This document shows, piece after piece, positions 20,702 through 30,490 of a DNA stretch of 58,824 nucleotides; the stretch's first letter is position 1; each line of letters starts with the position of its first letter. The position numbers and the translations under genes are program-made. Source of the DNA: Cupriavidus sp. UYMMa02A (lineage in GTDB: Bacteria > Pseudomonadota > Gammaproteobacteria > Burkholderiales > Burkholderiaceae); NCBI GenBank assembly GCA_001725945.1, contig LRMT01000098.1, forward strand, positions 1-58,824, in the 5' to 3' direction. The notes beneath the pieces are model-generated. The model ran no database searches and had not been told where the DNA came from. It saw only the letters and a list, made by a program, of their open reading frames with translations.

Positions 20702-22163
20702 ATGGGTAAGGCGACTGGCTTTCTCGAATTTCCGCGCCAGAACGAAGGCTACGAAGCGGTAGTCAAGCGCGTGAAGCACTACAAGGAATTCGTGTTCGCG
20801 CTGTCCGACAGCGAGGCGAAGATCCAGGGTGCGCGCTGCATGGACTGCGGCATCCCGTTCTGCAACAACGGCTGCCCGGTCAACAACATCATCCCCGACT
20901 TCAATGACCTGGTGTACCGCCAGGACTGGAAGTCGGCGATCGAGGTGCTGCACCAGACCAACAACTTCCCCGAGTTCACCGGCCGCATCTGCCCGGCACC
21001 GTGCGAAGCCGCCTGCACGCTCGGCATCAATGAACTGCCGGTCGGCATCAAGTCGATCGAGCACGCGATCATCGACAAGGCCTGGGAAGAAGGCTGGGTT
21101 GCGCCGCAGCCGCCCAAGCACAAGAGCGGCAAGACCGTGGCCGTGGTCGGCTCGGGCCCCGCAGGCATGGCTGCGGCACAGCAGCTCGCACGCGCCGGCC
21201 ATGACGTGACCGTGTTCGAAAAGAACGATCGCATCGGTGGCCTGCTGCGCTACGGCATTCCCGACTTCAAGATGGAGAAGACGCTGATCGACCGTCGCAT
21301 CGAGCAGATGCAGGCCGAGGGCGTGACCTTCCGCGCGGGCGTGATGGTGACCGACGGCGAACTGCCGGCCGGCATCAAGAACTACGCGCGTGAAACCATC
21401 TCGGCCAAGGCCCTGATGGACCAGTTCGACGCCGTGGTGCTGGCTGGCGGCTCGGAAGTGCCGCGCGACCTGCCGGTGCCGGGCCGCGACCTGGCCGGCA
21501 TCCACTTCGCGCTGGAATTCCTGATTCCGCAGAACAAGGAAGTGGCTGGCGACGGCGAGAACGAGATCCGCGCCGAAGGCAAGAACGTGATCGTGATCGG
21601 TGGTGGCGATACGGGGTCCGACTGCGTCGGCACTTCGAACCGCCATGGCGCCACCTCGGTCAACCAGTTCGAGCTGCTGCCGCAGCCGCCGGAAGAAGAG
21701 AACAAGCCGCTGGTGTGGCCGTACTGGCCGATCAAGCTGCGCACCTCGTCGTCGCATGAAGAAGGCTGCGACCGCGACTGGTCCGTGGCCACCAAGGAAT
21801 TCATCGGCGAGAACGGCAAGGTCACCGCGCTGAAGGCCTGCCGCGTCGAGTGGAAGGACGGCCGGATGCAGGAAGTGCCGGGCAGCGAGTTCATCCTGCC
21901 GGCCGACCTCGTGCTGCTGGCCATGGGCTTTACCAACCGGTGGGCTCCATGCTGGATGCGTTCGGTGTCGACACGGATGCGCGCAAGAACGCCAAGGCTG
22001 CAACCGAAGGCGAGCGTGCCTATCAGACCAATGTGCCGAAGGTGTTCGCTGCTGGCGACGTGCGTCGCGGGCAGTCACTCGTGGTGTGGGCGATTCGCGA
22101 AGGCCGGCAGGCCGCGCGTCGGTCGACGCGTTCCTGATGGGGCATTCGGAACTGCCGCGCTGA
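20702..22163 (+). CDS. gltD: Glutamate synthase small subunit (two missing bases)
   Basis: NADPH-binding beta subunit of GOGAT that feeds electrons to GltB, 487 aa after repair. N-terminal Fe-S cysteines are in [17 protein letters not shown] and [12 protein letters not shown]; the FAD fold is [19 protein letters not shown], and the NADPH fold is [13 protein letters not shown]. One C is missing near 21937 ([16 protein letters not shown]) and one base near 22119 ([18 protein letters not shown]), giving the stop at 22161-22163. It follows gltB after 121 bp and is presumably co-transcribed. Confidence 0.95.
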
Positions 22164-22186
22164 TTGGCCTGCAAGGGCTGTCCGGA

Positions 22187-22226
22187 AAACCCGCCTGGTG
22201 AGAGCCTCGCGGGTTTCTTGTTTTGC
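22187..22226. terminator. Terminator after gltD
   Basis: 8-bp stem AAACCCGC (22187-22194) / GCGGGTTT (22209-22216) with a 14-base loop, followed by a T-rich tract. It lies between the convergent gltD and GNAT genes. Confidence 0.65.
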
Positions 22227-22231
22227 GAAGC

Positions 22232-22771
22232 TCAGCGAGCCAGCACGCGCTCCATCATCACCGCATCAGGCCCGTAGCCAGCGAGCTTGTCCGCGCAGGC
22301 GAAGTCAGCCTGCGACGCGATCGGCGCGTACCCAAGCCTGCGCCACCAGCGCGCCGCCGATTGCACGGCAATCAGCCGGGAGTGCCGCAGGCCGGCGTCG
22401 AGCGCGGCCTGCAGCGCGCCTTCATAGAGCCGCATCGCCAGCCCGGCCCCGCGTCCGGCGGGGGCGACAGCCATGTCGTGGACAAACCAGGTGAGCGCCG
22501 CCGCATCGGCATCATCGTGCATGGATGGCGCAAGGACGCCATCGAGCGGCGGCAGACTGCCTTGCGGCCAGGGATGGGTGAACAGGTAGGCGACCAGGTC
22601 CGGATGTTCATTGCAGGACGTGGCGACCCAGCAGGTGGCCGGTGCCAGTGCGAGCCGGCTGGCGAAAGCCTGCATCCCTTCAAGCAGATCACTGCGATAA
22701 CACTCCGCTTGAACGCGGAGCACGCCAGGCAAGTCAGCGGCCGTCATGCGCCGCACCAGGAAATCAGACAT
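22232..22771 (-). CDS. GNAT-family N-acetyltransferase
   Basis: 179 aa, intact. Acetyl-CoA-dependent transferase of GNAT fold. The N-terminal part is VRRMTAADLPGVLRVQAECY; the acetyl-CoA pyrophosphate-binding loop is the segment MAVAPAGRGAGLAMRLYEGALQ (motif A, G-R-G-A-G), followed by HSRLIAVQSAARWWRRLGY (motif B). The substrate is unknown. Transcribed toward gltD and divergent from the Bug gene, so it seems a stand-alone unit. The start at 22771 gives a typical N-terminus (MSDFLVRRM). Confidence 0.85.
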   Translation of the reverse strand: MSDFLVRRMTAADLPGVLRVQAECYRSDLLEGMQAFASRLALAPATCWVATSCNEHPDLVAYLFTHPWPQGSLPPLDGVLAPSMHDDADAAALTWFVHDMAVAPAGRGAGLAMRLYEGALQAALDAGLRHSRLIAVQSAARWWRRLGYAPIASQADFACADKLAGYGPDAVMMERVLAR

Positions 22772-22988
22772 CGCGATATTGTAGGAGACCCTCCAACGCG
22801 TTGCGCCAATGCCCGTTTGCCTTGGCCCACAAACGCTTCAGGGTTCTCCCGCGCTATGGTTTACGTGCCTGTGCCCTCCCTGGGGTTGTTCGTACAATTT
22901 TCAAAAACAATAAACGGAAACTGCCTCGAATCCTTTTTCAGCCGACCCAGTTGCGGTCCTGCTAAGCGGGAAACGCCGGAGAAAATTG

Positions 22989-24073
22989 ATGTCCGAAGTG
23001 CGCATCTTGTCGCGGCTTTGGCGAGGTAAAGCGAAGCTGACGCTTCCTGCTGCCAGCCGGGATGCTGTAGTGATGTGGTTTGGGGTGTTGGCAGCCTTGC
23101 TGGCGGCAGGGATGCCTTTTGCCGCGCGAGCTGTATCGACAGCCATCTCCTCCGCGCCACCTGCCTTGGCGCGCCAGATGTCATTCCCGGCGCGGCCGAT
23201 GCGGCTGATCGTTCCGTTTCCGGCTGGCGGTGTTGCCGACGCGATTGCACGGCTGTTGGCCGAGCGCCTGTCCTCGCATCTCGGCGTACCGGTGGAAGTG
23301 GACAATCGCCCCGGCGCGGCCGGTACCACGGCTGGCGATGTCGTCGCCAAAGCCAGTTCAGACGGCCACACGCTGCTGTTCCATCAGGCCAATATGCTGA
23401 TCCAGCCGGGCCTGGAGCCCGTACCGTATGACGTGGTACGCGACTTCACGCCGGTGGCCCGCGTCGCCACCATGCCGCTGTTCCTGGTCATCGACGCCCG
23501 GCTGCCCATGCGCACGCCGGAGCAGTGGTCGGTCGCGGTCAAGTCGAATCCGGGCTCGTACAGTTATGGCTATGGCCAGCCGGGCAGCCCGTCGCACCTC
23601 TACGCCGAGTTCGCGGTACGCGGCATCCGCAGCGGCGTGCCGCTGGTGACGGCGAAGGGCGAGGGCGCGGTCGTGCAGGAGATGCTGGCCGGCCGTATCA
23701 GTGCCTGTTTTTGTTCCTATGCCGCCGTGCAAAACCATGTGCGCAATGGCTCGCTGCGCATGATCGGCGTGACCGGCGTGTCGCGCTCTCCGCTGGCGCG
23801 CTGGTGCCGACGCTGCAGGAGTCAGGCCTGGAGGGCTATGCCGCGGCGGCGTGGTTCGGCGTGATGGCGCCGGCCAAGACGCCACGCGCCATTATCTCGA
23901 GGCTGGCAGGCGAACTCGACGGGGTGATGGCCGAGCCGGAGGTCCGCTCGCGCTTGACGGCCGCTGGCCTGACGCCGTTGCGCGATTCGCCGGAGGCCTT
24001 TGCCACGGCGATCCGATCGGAGTCGATCCAGTGGCAGGTGATCCTGCGCGATGCCGCACAAGGCGAGCCATAA
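22989..24073 (+). CDS. Bug-family tripartite tricarboxylate transporter substrate-binding protein (one missing base)
   Basis: Periplasmic solute receptor of the Bug/TctC family, 361 aa after repair. The core is recognisable: PMRLIVPFPAGGVADAIARLLAERLSSHLG, VEVDNRPGAAGTTAGDVVAKASSDGHTLL, and the late segment LVPTLQESGLEGYAAAAWFGVMAPAKTP. The frame shifts by one missing base near 23797 (SRSPLA/ALVPTLQ). The N-terminus is unusually long: about 25 basic residues precede the hydrophobic segment VMWFGVLAALLAAGMPFAARA, so either a later start or an uncleaved anchor is possible. No TctA/TctB permease genes are nearby, as is usual for the many orphan Bug genes of Burkholderiales. Ligand unknown. Confidence 0.85.
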
Positions 24074-24137
24074 CGCGCTCGCCAGGACAATGTGGCGGCG
24101 GGCCCACGGCCCGCCTGCAGTTCTAGGTAGTAGCCCT

Positions 24138-24143
24138 TATAAT
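24138..24143 (+). promoter_or_regulatory. Candidate -10 box upstream of mlaF
   Basis: A perfect TATAAT 27 bp before the mlaF GTG. No good -35 hexamer is visible at 16-18 bp (CTGCAG at best), so this is a weak call. A GC-rich hairpin (GGCGGGC / GCCCGCC, about 24096-24116) just upstream may end the Bug transcript. Confidence 0.35.
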
Positions 24144-24169
24144 GCTCGACTGCCCGGACTGCTGCCAAC

Positions 24170-24991
24170 GTGACTGATCCTGCCCACAACCTCGTCGAAC
24201 TCAATGCGGTAGATTTTTCCTACTCGCCGGACGCCAAGCCCATCCTGAGCGGCCTGACCATGCATTTCCCGCGTGGCAAGGTAATCGCGGTGATGGGCGG
24301 GTCAGGCTGCGGCAAAACCACCGTATTGCGTCTGATCGGTGGCCAGGTGCGGCCGCAGGCAGGTAGGGTCATGTTCGGGGGCGCCGAGATCCATGGGCTG
24401 GATGTGGCGGGCCTCTATGCCGTGCGGCGCCAGATGGGCATGCTGTTCCAGTTCGGCGCGCTGTTCACCGACTTGTCGGTCTTCGACAATGTGGCCTTTC
24501 CGCTGCGCGAGCACACGGACCTGCCCGAATCGATGATCCGCGACCTCGTGTTGATGAAGCTCAACGCCGTGGGCCTGCGTGGCGCACGCGACCTGATGCC
24601 GTCGCAGATCTCCGGCGGCATGGCGCGCCGGGTGGCGCTGGCGCGCGCCATTGCGCTCGATCCTGCGCTGCTGATGTACGACGAGCCGTTTGCCGGCCTC
24701 GACCCGATTTCCCTGGGGCTGACCGCTCGCCTGATCCGCAGCCTCAACGACGCGCTGGGCGCCACCACCATCATCGTCTCGCACGACGTGCACGAGACCT
24801 TCCAGATCGCGGACTACGTGTACTTCATTGCCAACGGCCGTATCGTGGCGCAAGGCGAGCCGGAAGCGCTGCGCGCCTCGACCGATCCGTTCGTGCATCA
24901 GTTCGTGCACGCCGAGGCCGACGGTCCGGTCCCGTTCCACTATCCCGGTCCGTCGCTGGTCGAGGATTTTGCCGGCGGCGGTGCGCAATGA
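24170..24991 (+). CDS. mlaF: Phospholipid ABC transporter ATPase MlaF
   Basis: 273 aa, intact. ATP-binding subunit of the MlaFEDB complex, which moves phospholipids between the inner membrane and periplasmic MlaC to keep outer-membrane lipid asymmetry. Walker [11 protein letters not shown]-loop MLFQFGALF, signature [14 protein letters not shown], Walker [14 protein letters not shown] and switch histidine SHDVHET are all present. The start is GTG at 24170. The stop overlaps the mlaE ATG (ATGA). Confidence 0.95.
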   Translation: MTDPAHNLVELNAVDFSYSPDAKPILSGLTMHFPRGKVIAVMGGSGCGKTTVLRLIGGQVRPQAGRVMFGGAEIHGLDVAGLYAVRRQMGMLFQFGALFTDLSVFDNVAFPLREHTDLPESMIRDLVLMKLNAVGLRGARDLMPSQISGGMARRVALARAIALDPALLMYDEPFAGLDPISLGLTARLIRSLNDALGATTIIVSHDVHETFQIADYVYFIANGRIVAQGEPEALRASTDPFVHQFVHAEADGPVPFHYPGPSLVEDFAGGGAQ

Positions 24992-25763
24992 TGGGCTTCT
25001 TCACCACCATCGGCGCCGCGGTGCGGCATGGCGTTGCCGGAGTCGGCCGCGCCACCCGGATGTTCTTCACCGTGCTGGGACTGTCCCCGGCACTTCTGCG
25101 GCGTTTCCGTCTGGTGTCCGACCAGATCTTCTTCGTCGGCAATCTGTCGCTCGTGATCATTGCCGTGTCTGGCCTGTTCGTCGGCTTCGTGCTTGGACTG
25201 CAGGGCTACTACACGCTGAACCGCTACGGTTCCGAGCAGGCGCTCGGGCTGCTGGTGGCGCTTTCGCTGGTGCGCGAACTGGGGCCGGTGGTGACGGCGC
25301 TGCTGTTCGCGGGTCGTGCCGGCACTTCGCTGACTGCGGAAATCGGCCTGATGAAGGCGGGCGAACAGCTCACGGCCATGGAGATGATGGCCGTTAACCC
25401 CTTGCAGCGTGTGATTGCCCCGCGCTTCTGGGCGGGCGTGGTGGCCATGCCGGTGCTCGCCGCGATCTTCAGTGCCGTGGGCATCCTCGGCGGCTACCTG
25501 GTCGGCGTGCAGCTGATCGGTGTGGACGCGGCGCCTTCTGGTCGCAAATGCAGGGCGGCGTGGATGTGCGTGCAGACGTGCTCAACGGCGTCATCAAGAG
25601 CTTTATCTTCGGCATTGCCGTGACGTTCATCGCGCTGTACCAGGGGTTCGAGGCCAAGCCCACGCCGGAAGGCGTGTCGCGCGCCACGACCCGCACCGTG
25701 GTGATTGCGTCGCTGGCCGTGCTGGGTCTGGATTTCCTGCTGACCGCGCTGATGTTCAGCTGA
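24988..25763 (+). CDS. mlaE: Phospholipid ABC transporter permease MlaE (one missing base)
   Basis: Inner-membrane permease of the Mla complex, 258 aa after repair. Hydrophobic segments include [23 protein letters not shown] and the MlaE signature [33 protein letters not shown]. One G is missing near 25531 ([19 protein letters not shown]); the C-terminal part runs [25 protein letters not shown] to LLTALMFS. Start coupled with mlaF by a 4-bp overlap. Confidence 0.93.
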
Positions 25764-25821
25764 TGAGCGACGTCGACGGTACCGGGGCAACTGACAGGAC
25801 AACGGGTAGAAAGAGATCCCA

Positions 25822-26337
25822 ATGAAAAAAGTGCACTCGATTTCTGGGTGGGGTTGTTCGTGGTGGCAGGCTTCGTTGCCTTGCTGTTCCTCGCCCTGAA
25901 GGCCGGCAACATGAGCGGCTTCACGTTCCAGGAAACCTACGCGTCGAAGCGCGCTTCGACAACATCGGCGGACTGAAGCCGCGCGCGCGGTCAAGAGCGC
26001 CGGCGTGGTGGTGGGGCGCGTGGCGGAAATCCGCTTTGATGACAAGACCTACCAGGCCACGGTGGTAATGAACCTCGAGAAGCAGTACCAGTTTCCGAAG
26101 GACACCTCGGCCAAGATCCTGACCTCCGGGCTGCTTGGCGAGCAGTACATCGCCCTCGAGGCGGCGGCGATACCGCCATGCTGGCACAGGCTCGCGCATC
26201 ACCATGACGCAGTCGGCGGTGGTGCTCGAGAACCTGATCGGCCAGTTCTTGTACAACAAGGCGGCTGATGCCGGCGCGGCGGGGGCAGCAGTGGTGGCGC
26301 GGCGAGCGCACCGGCCCTGGGTGGGGCCGGCAAATGA
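25822..26337 (+). CDS. mlaD: Phospholipid-binding MCE protein MlaD (six missing bases)
   Basis: MCE-domain protein anchored by an N-terminal transmembrane helix that forms the periplasmic hexameric ring of the Mla transporter. The restored N-terminus reads MKKSALDFWVGLFVVAGFVALLFLALKAGN; the MCE core is FDNIGGLKPRAAVKSAGVVVGRV, LLGEQYIALEAGGDTAM and VVLENLIGQFLYNKA, with a Gly/Ser/Ala-rich tail. Missing bases near 25830, 25950, 25986, 26162, 26190 and 26285 leave no full-length open frame, so automatic callers may miss the gene. Restored length 522 bases, 174 codons. Overlaps mlaA by 4 bp. Confidence 0.9.
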
Positions 26338-27218
26338 CGGCTCCTGCCAGCAATCCGGCGCCAGGCGCGTGCTCCTTGCTTTTGCGGCCAGTGCCTGGTG
26401 GTTCTGGCGGTTGCGCCACGGCCCGACCGCGAATCCGAAGGACCCGCTCGAGCCGTTCAACCGCGAGGTCTCGCGCATCAATGAGGACTTCGACAAGGGT
26501 GTGCTGAAGCCGGTGGCCCAGCTTTATGCGGATTACATCCCTTCGCCGGTCCAGACCGCGGTTGACAACTTCTTTTCCAACGTCAGCGACGTCTATTCGG
26601 CGGTGAACAACCTGCTGCAGGGCAAGCCGACGCGTGCCGCAGAGGACACCATGCGGGTGGCGATCAACACCGTGCTCGGCATTGGCGGCCTGATTGATAT
26701 CGCTACGCCGGGCGGCCTGCCGAAGTACAAGGAAGACTTCGGCCAGACCCTTGGCGTCTGGGGCCTGCCGTCGGGACCGTATCTCGTGCTGCCGCTGTTC
26801 GGGCCGAGCACCGTGCGTGACACGGCCGGCATGCTGGTGGACCGGCAGATCGATCCGTCGGCGTATTTTTATCCGGTTTCCCTGCGCAATTCGCTGGTCG
26901 GCGTGCGCATCGTCGCAGGCCGCGCGCAATTGCTTGGCGCGACCAACCTGCTCGAGCAGGCGGCGCTGGACAAGTACGCGTTCATGCGCGACGCGTACCT
27001 GCAGCGGCGCGAGTACCTGATCTACGACGGCAATCCGCCCAGCCAGGACAACGACGAATCCGACACCGAGCGCGCCGCAGCAGCCGGCACAGCCGTCGTC
27101 AGAGCAGCCGGCCGCGCCTTCCGAAGGGGCCACGCAGCCCGAAGGCCAGAACCTGCCGGTGCCCCCTGCGTCGCCGATGCAGCGCTTTGTCCCTGGCGGC
27201 GGCTTGCGTATTCGCTGA
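26334..27218 (+). CDS. mlaA: Outer-membrane lipoprotein MlaA/VacJ (about six missing bases)
   Basis: MlaA-family lipoprotein that, with a porin, removes phospholipids from the outer leaflet and hands them to MlaC. The body is well conserved: KDPLEPFNREVSRINEDFDKGVLKPVAQLY, NNLLQGKPTRAAEDTMR, GGLPKYKEDFGQTLGVWG, GPSTVRDTAGMLVDRQ. Near the N-terminus one base is missing near 26360 and three more at about 26394, 26410 and 26421. Those three cancel in frame yet erase the lipobox, which reads VVLAGC once restored. Around 27072 the frame is off by two bases before the Pro/Gln-rich tail (PQQPAQPSSEQ) ending FVPGGGLRIR. Restored length 297 codons. Confidence 0.88.
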
Positions 27219-27404
27219 TGCGGCTCGCCGAGCGGCTTGCAGCGCTGTGAATGCGCTGTGAGCACTGAAACAAATTGTTTTGAAGTGGCGCCGGATGCGC
27301 TGGCGACAGAAACTCGCCAGGACGGACTATGTTCCAATGTGCTCAACGCCGCCGGAATGCCGGTGCCACTGGCGGCAAACGAATCTGACTGAGAAGGAAA
27401 ATCC

Positions 27405-28033
27405 ATGATCAAGCGACTGTTGCTTCCCTTCCTCGCTGTAGCCGCCTTTGCCGGCGCCGCCCATGCGCAGGTGTCGGCGCAGGATGCCGCCAGCCCCGAA
27501 ACGCTCGTCAAGTCCGTGGTCAACGACGTGATGACCAGCGTCAAGAGCGACAAGGACATGCAGGCCGGCAATATCGGCAAGATTTCCGCGCTGGTCGAGC
27601 AGAAGATCCTGCCAAACGCGAACTTCCAGAAGACCACGCAGATTGCCATGGGCCGCAACTGGTCGAAGGCCACGCCCGAGCAGCAGAAGGTAATCATCGA
27701 TGAATTCAAGACGCTGCTGATCCGCACCTACGCGGGCGCATTGCGCAGATCCGCGACCAGACCGTGCAGTACAAGCCCTATCGCGGTTCACCGGACGACA
27801 CCGACGCCACCATCCGCACCCAGGTCATCAACAAGGGCGAGCCGATCCAGCTCGACTACCGCCTGGAGAAGACCGCGCAGGGCTGGAAGGTCTATGACAT
27901 CAATGTGCTGGGCGCCTGGCTGACCGAGGCCTACAAGGGCAGCTTCAACACCATCGTCGGCCAGCAAGGCGTCGACGGCGTGATCAAGACGCTGCAGGAC
28001 CGCAACCGCCAGCTGGCCAACGCCAAGAGCTGA
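27405..28033 (+). CDS. mlaC: Periplasmic phospholipid carrier MlaC (one missing base)
   Basis: Soluble periplasmic carrier shuttling phospholipids between MlaA and MlaFEDB, 209 aa after repair. Sec signal peptide MIKRLLLPFLAVAAFAGAAHAQ, then the Tol_Tol_Ttg2 fold with LVEQKILPNANFQKTTQIAMG, WSKATPEQQKVIIDEFKTLLIRTYA and VYDINVLGAWLTEAYKGSFNTIV. One G is missing near 27743 (AGAL/AQIRDQTVQYKPY). It sits 186 bp after mlaA; that gap has no gene. Confidence 0.94.
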
Positions 28034-28104
28034 CGCCTCGCGGCCGCCGCGGCGCTGCAGTGCAGCAGGCCGCGGCAATCTGCTCTACAATGGCTGCACC
28101 CCTG

Positions 28105-28133
28105 CAAGCTCCCGCCTTTTGGGCGGGAGCTTG
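28105..28133. promoter_or_regulatory. Perfect 12-bp hairpin between mlaC and mlaB
   Basis: CAAGCTCCCGCC (28105-28116), loop TTTTG, GGCGGGAGCTTG (28122-28133). No T run follows, so it is not a standard terminator. It ends exactly on the first base of a candidate GTG start for mlaB and may act as an RNA-stabilising or attenuating element. Confidence 0.5.
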
Positions 28134-28174
28134 TGTTTCCGGAACCCGCTCGCTGCACCGATCCGACTTTTCCG

Positions 28175-28462
28175 ATGCTTTCGCTTGGCACTTCGCTGAC
28201 CAACCAGAACGCCGCCGCCGTGCTGCGTGATGGCCTGTCGCGCGTTGCCCAGGGCGGAATGCAGGTCGATTTGCAGGTGGATTGCACCGCGCTGGAGCAG
28301 GTGGATTCGTCGGCCGTGGCCGTGCTGCTGGCCTGGCAACGTGCCGCCGCCGCCCGCCACGGCAAGCTGGCACTAAGCGGCGTGCCGCAGCAGCTTGCCG
28401 AGCTGGCTTTCGTGTATGGGGTCGACAGCCTGCTGGGCCTGGACCCTTCGCACCGACATTGA
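28175..28462 (+). CDS. mlaB: STAS-domain protein MlaB
   Basis: STAS-fold regulator bound to MlaF in the Mla complex, 95 aa from the ATG at 28175 (MLSLGTSLTNQNAAAVLRDG). The core is LQVDCTALEQVDSSAVAVLLAWQRAAAARHGKL, containing the D-S-S-A element typical of STAS domains, followed by LSGVPQQLAELAFVYGVDSLL. A GTG at 28133 would add 14 residues but overlaps the 12-bp hairpin and lacks similarity, so the ATG is preferred. Last gene of the mla block. Confidence 0.85.
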   Translation: MLSLGTSLTNQNAAAVLRDGLSRVAQGGMQVDLQVDCTALEQVDSSAVAVLLAWQRAAAARHGKLALSGVPQQLAELAFVYGVDSLLGLDPSHRH

Positions 28463-28564
28463 ACCGGCATCCCTGACCGCGCGCCATACCAGCGGTCATC
28501 CGGATGCCCCGGCCGCTGCCTGAGGCGGTGGCCGCGTCCCGAGCGGGAGTCCCCCCGCATCCCC

Positions 28565-28570
28565 TATAAT
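28565..28570 (+). promoter_or_regulatory. Candidate -10 box upstream of the YadG-type gene
   Basis: TATAAT at 28565-28570, 119 bp before the ABC ATPase start, in a 226-bp gap after mlaB. No convincing -35 hexamer is visible at the right spacing. It may mark an internal promoter. Confidence 0.3.
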
Positions 28571-28688
28571 TCCGGGTTGTTCGCCCATTCCCCCGCAGCA
28601 CTTCGGCCGGGTCAGGGTACCCCGGGCACCAGTTGGTCCCCGTTTCCAGACGGCCGGTCCCAGTCGGGACAGCCCCAGACATTTGGCC

Positions 28689-29639
28689 ATGAAAGCCATA
28701 GAACTCACCGACGTTCGCAAGCGCTACCGCAATCTGCAGGCGCTCAAGGGCGTCAGCTTCACCGTCGAGCGCGGCGAATTCTTCGGCCTGCTCGGCCCCA
28801 ACGGTGCCGGCAAGACCACGCTGATCTCCATCCTGGCGGGCCTGAACCGTGCCGATTCCGGCCGCGTCAGTGTGCTGGGGCACGATGTCGTGTCCGACTA
28901 CCGCATGGCGCGGCGTATGCTCGGCGTGGTGCCGCAGGAACTTGTGTTCGATCCCTTCTTCACCGTGCGCGAGACGCTGCGGCTGCAGTCCGGCTATTTC
29001 GGCCTGACGCGCAACGACGACTGGATCGACGAGATCATGGCCAACCTCGATCTCACCAACAAGGCCGACGCCAATATGCGCCAGCTCTCCGGCGGCATGA
29101 AGCGGCGCGTGCTGGTGGCGCAGGCGCTGGTGCACCGTCCGCCCGTGATCGTGCTGGACGAACCGACCGCCGGTGTCGACGTGGAGCTGCGCCAGACGCT
29201 GTGGAAGTTCATCTCGCGCCTGAACCGTGAAGGGCACACCATCATCCTGACCACGCACTACCTGGAAGAAGCCGAAGCGCTGTGCGACCGCATCGCCATG
29301 CTCAAGTTCGGCGAGGTCGTGGCGCTGGACCGTACCAGCAACCTGCTGACGCAGTTCGCCGGCCTGCAGCTGGTGCTGACCTTCTCGCGTGGCACGCTGC
29401 CGCCGGCGCTCGAGCCGCTGCGCATGCCGGCCAACCCCGGCGAGCGCGCGGTGCGCCTGCGCCTGTCGGGCTACCCGGCCGTGGAACCCATCCTGGCCGC
29501 CTGCCGCGAGGCGGGCTGTGAAATCGAAGACATGGAAATCAACAAGGCCGATCTCGAGGACGTGTTTGTCCAGATCATGCGTCGCGAAGGCCACATGCCC
29601 GGCGCATTGCCCGACCAGGCCATGGAGGCCGCGGCATGA
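28689..29639 (+). CDS. ABC transporter ATP-binding protein, YadG type
   Basis: 316 aa, intact. ATPase of an ABC-2 exporter. Walker A GPNGAGKTTL, signature LSGGMKRRVLVAQAL, Walker B VIVLDEPTAGVD and TTHYLEEAEAL are present, with a C-terminal accessory region ending in VFVQIMRREGH. Closest in architecture to E. coli YadG and rhizobial NodI. In Burkholderiales this pair commonly follows the mla genes, so an envelope substrate is plausible but unproven. ATG 28689 was chosen over a TTG 6 bp upstream. Overlaps the permease gene by 4 bp. Confidence 0.9.
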   Translation: MKAIELTDVRKRYRNLQALKGVSFTVERGEFFGLLGPNGAGKTTLISILAGLNRADSGRVSVLGHDVVSDYRMARRMLGVVPQELVFDPFFTVRETLRLQSGYFGLTRNDDWIDEIMANLDLTNKADANMRQLSGGMKRRVLVAQALVHRPPVIVLDEPTAGVDVELRQTLWKFISRLNREGHTIILTTHYLEEAEALCDRIAMLKFGEVVALDRTSNLLTQFAGLQLVLTFSRGTLPPALEPLRMPANPGERAVRLRLSGYPAVEPILAACREAGCEIEDMEINKADLEDVFVQIMRREGHMPGALPDQAMEAAA

Positions 29640-30457
29640 AGCAGCCTGGCGATATCGAAGTGCTCGACGACACGCGGCTCGCGCCCATGGCCGTTGGCGG
29701 ACTGGTGGGCTTCCGCACGCTGCTCTACAAGGAAGTGCTGCGCTTCTGGAAGGTCAGCTTCCAGACCGTGGCCGCGCCTGTGCTGACGGCAGTGCTGTAC
29801 CTGCTGATCTTCGGCCATGTGCTCGAAAACCGGGTCAAGGTCTATGACCAGATCAGCTACACGGCCTTCCTGGTGCCGGGCCTGGTGATGATGAGCGTGC
29901 TGCAGAACGCCTTTGCCAATAGCTCGTCGTCGCTGATCCAGTCCAAGATCACCGGCAACCTGGTGTTTGTGCTGCTGCCGCCGCTGTCGCACTGGGAGAT
30001 GTTCGGTGCCTATGTGGTCGCTTCGGTGATCCGCGGGCTGTCGGTCGGGCTCGGTGTGCTGCTGGTCACCGCGTGGTTCGCCAACCTGCACTTCGCCAAT
30101 ATCGGGTGGATCCTCGTGTTCGGCCTGCTCGGGGCCGGCATTCTCGGCACACTGGGGCTGATCGCCGGCATCTGGGCCGAAAAGTTCGACCAGCTGGCCG
30201 CGTTCCAGAACTTCCTGATCATGCCCGCGACGTTCCTGTCGGGCGTGTTCTATTCCATCCATTCGCTGCCGGCCTTCTGGCAGGCGGTGTCCCATGCCAA
30301 CCCGTTCTTCTACATGATCGACGGCTTCCGCTATGGCTTCTTCGGCGTCTCGGACGTGTCGCCGATGTTCAGCCTGACGGTGGTCGGCGCGGCCTTCGTG
30401 CTGCTCGCGGCGCTGGCGCTGCGCCTGCTGAAGTCGGGTTTCAAGCTGCGCCACTGA
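29636..30457 (+). CDS. ABC-2 type permease, YadH type
   Basis: 273 aa, intact. Membrane subunit of the YadG-type exporter, with about six hydrophobic segments and the ABC-2 signature around ISYTAFLVPGLVMMSVLQNAF and NFLIMPATFLSGVFYSIHSLP. An N-terminal cytoplasmic region of about 30 residues precedes FRTLLYKEVLRFWKV. The substrate is unknown; NodJ-like and YadH-like proteins cannot be told apart by eye. Translationally coupled to the ATPase by ATGA. Confidence 0.9.
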   Translation: MKQPGDIEVLDDTRLAPMAVGGLVGFRTLLYKEVLRFWKVSFQTVAAPVLTAVLYLLIFGHVLENRVKVYDQISYTAFLVPGLVMMSVLQNAFANSSSSLIQSKITGNLVFVLLPPLSHWEMFGAYVVASVIRGLSVGLGVLLVTAWFANLHFANIGWILVFGLLGAGILGTLGLIAGIWAEKFDQLAAFQNFLIMPATFLSGVFYSIHSLPAFWQAVSHANPFFYMIDGFRYGFFGVSDVSPMFSLTVVGAAFVLLAALALRLLKSGFKLRH

Positions 30458-30490
30458 AGACGCGGCCCTCCACACAGAAGAGAAGAAAAC

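Noticed and set aside
28683..30457. Assignment of the ABC pair as NodIJ (Nod factor export)
   Set aside because: No nod genes in the window and the location after mla genes matches the common YadGH context; the sequences alone do not separate the two.
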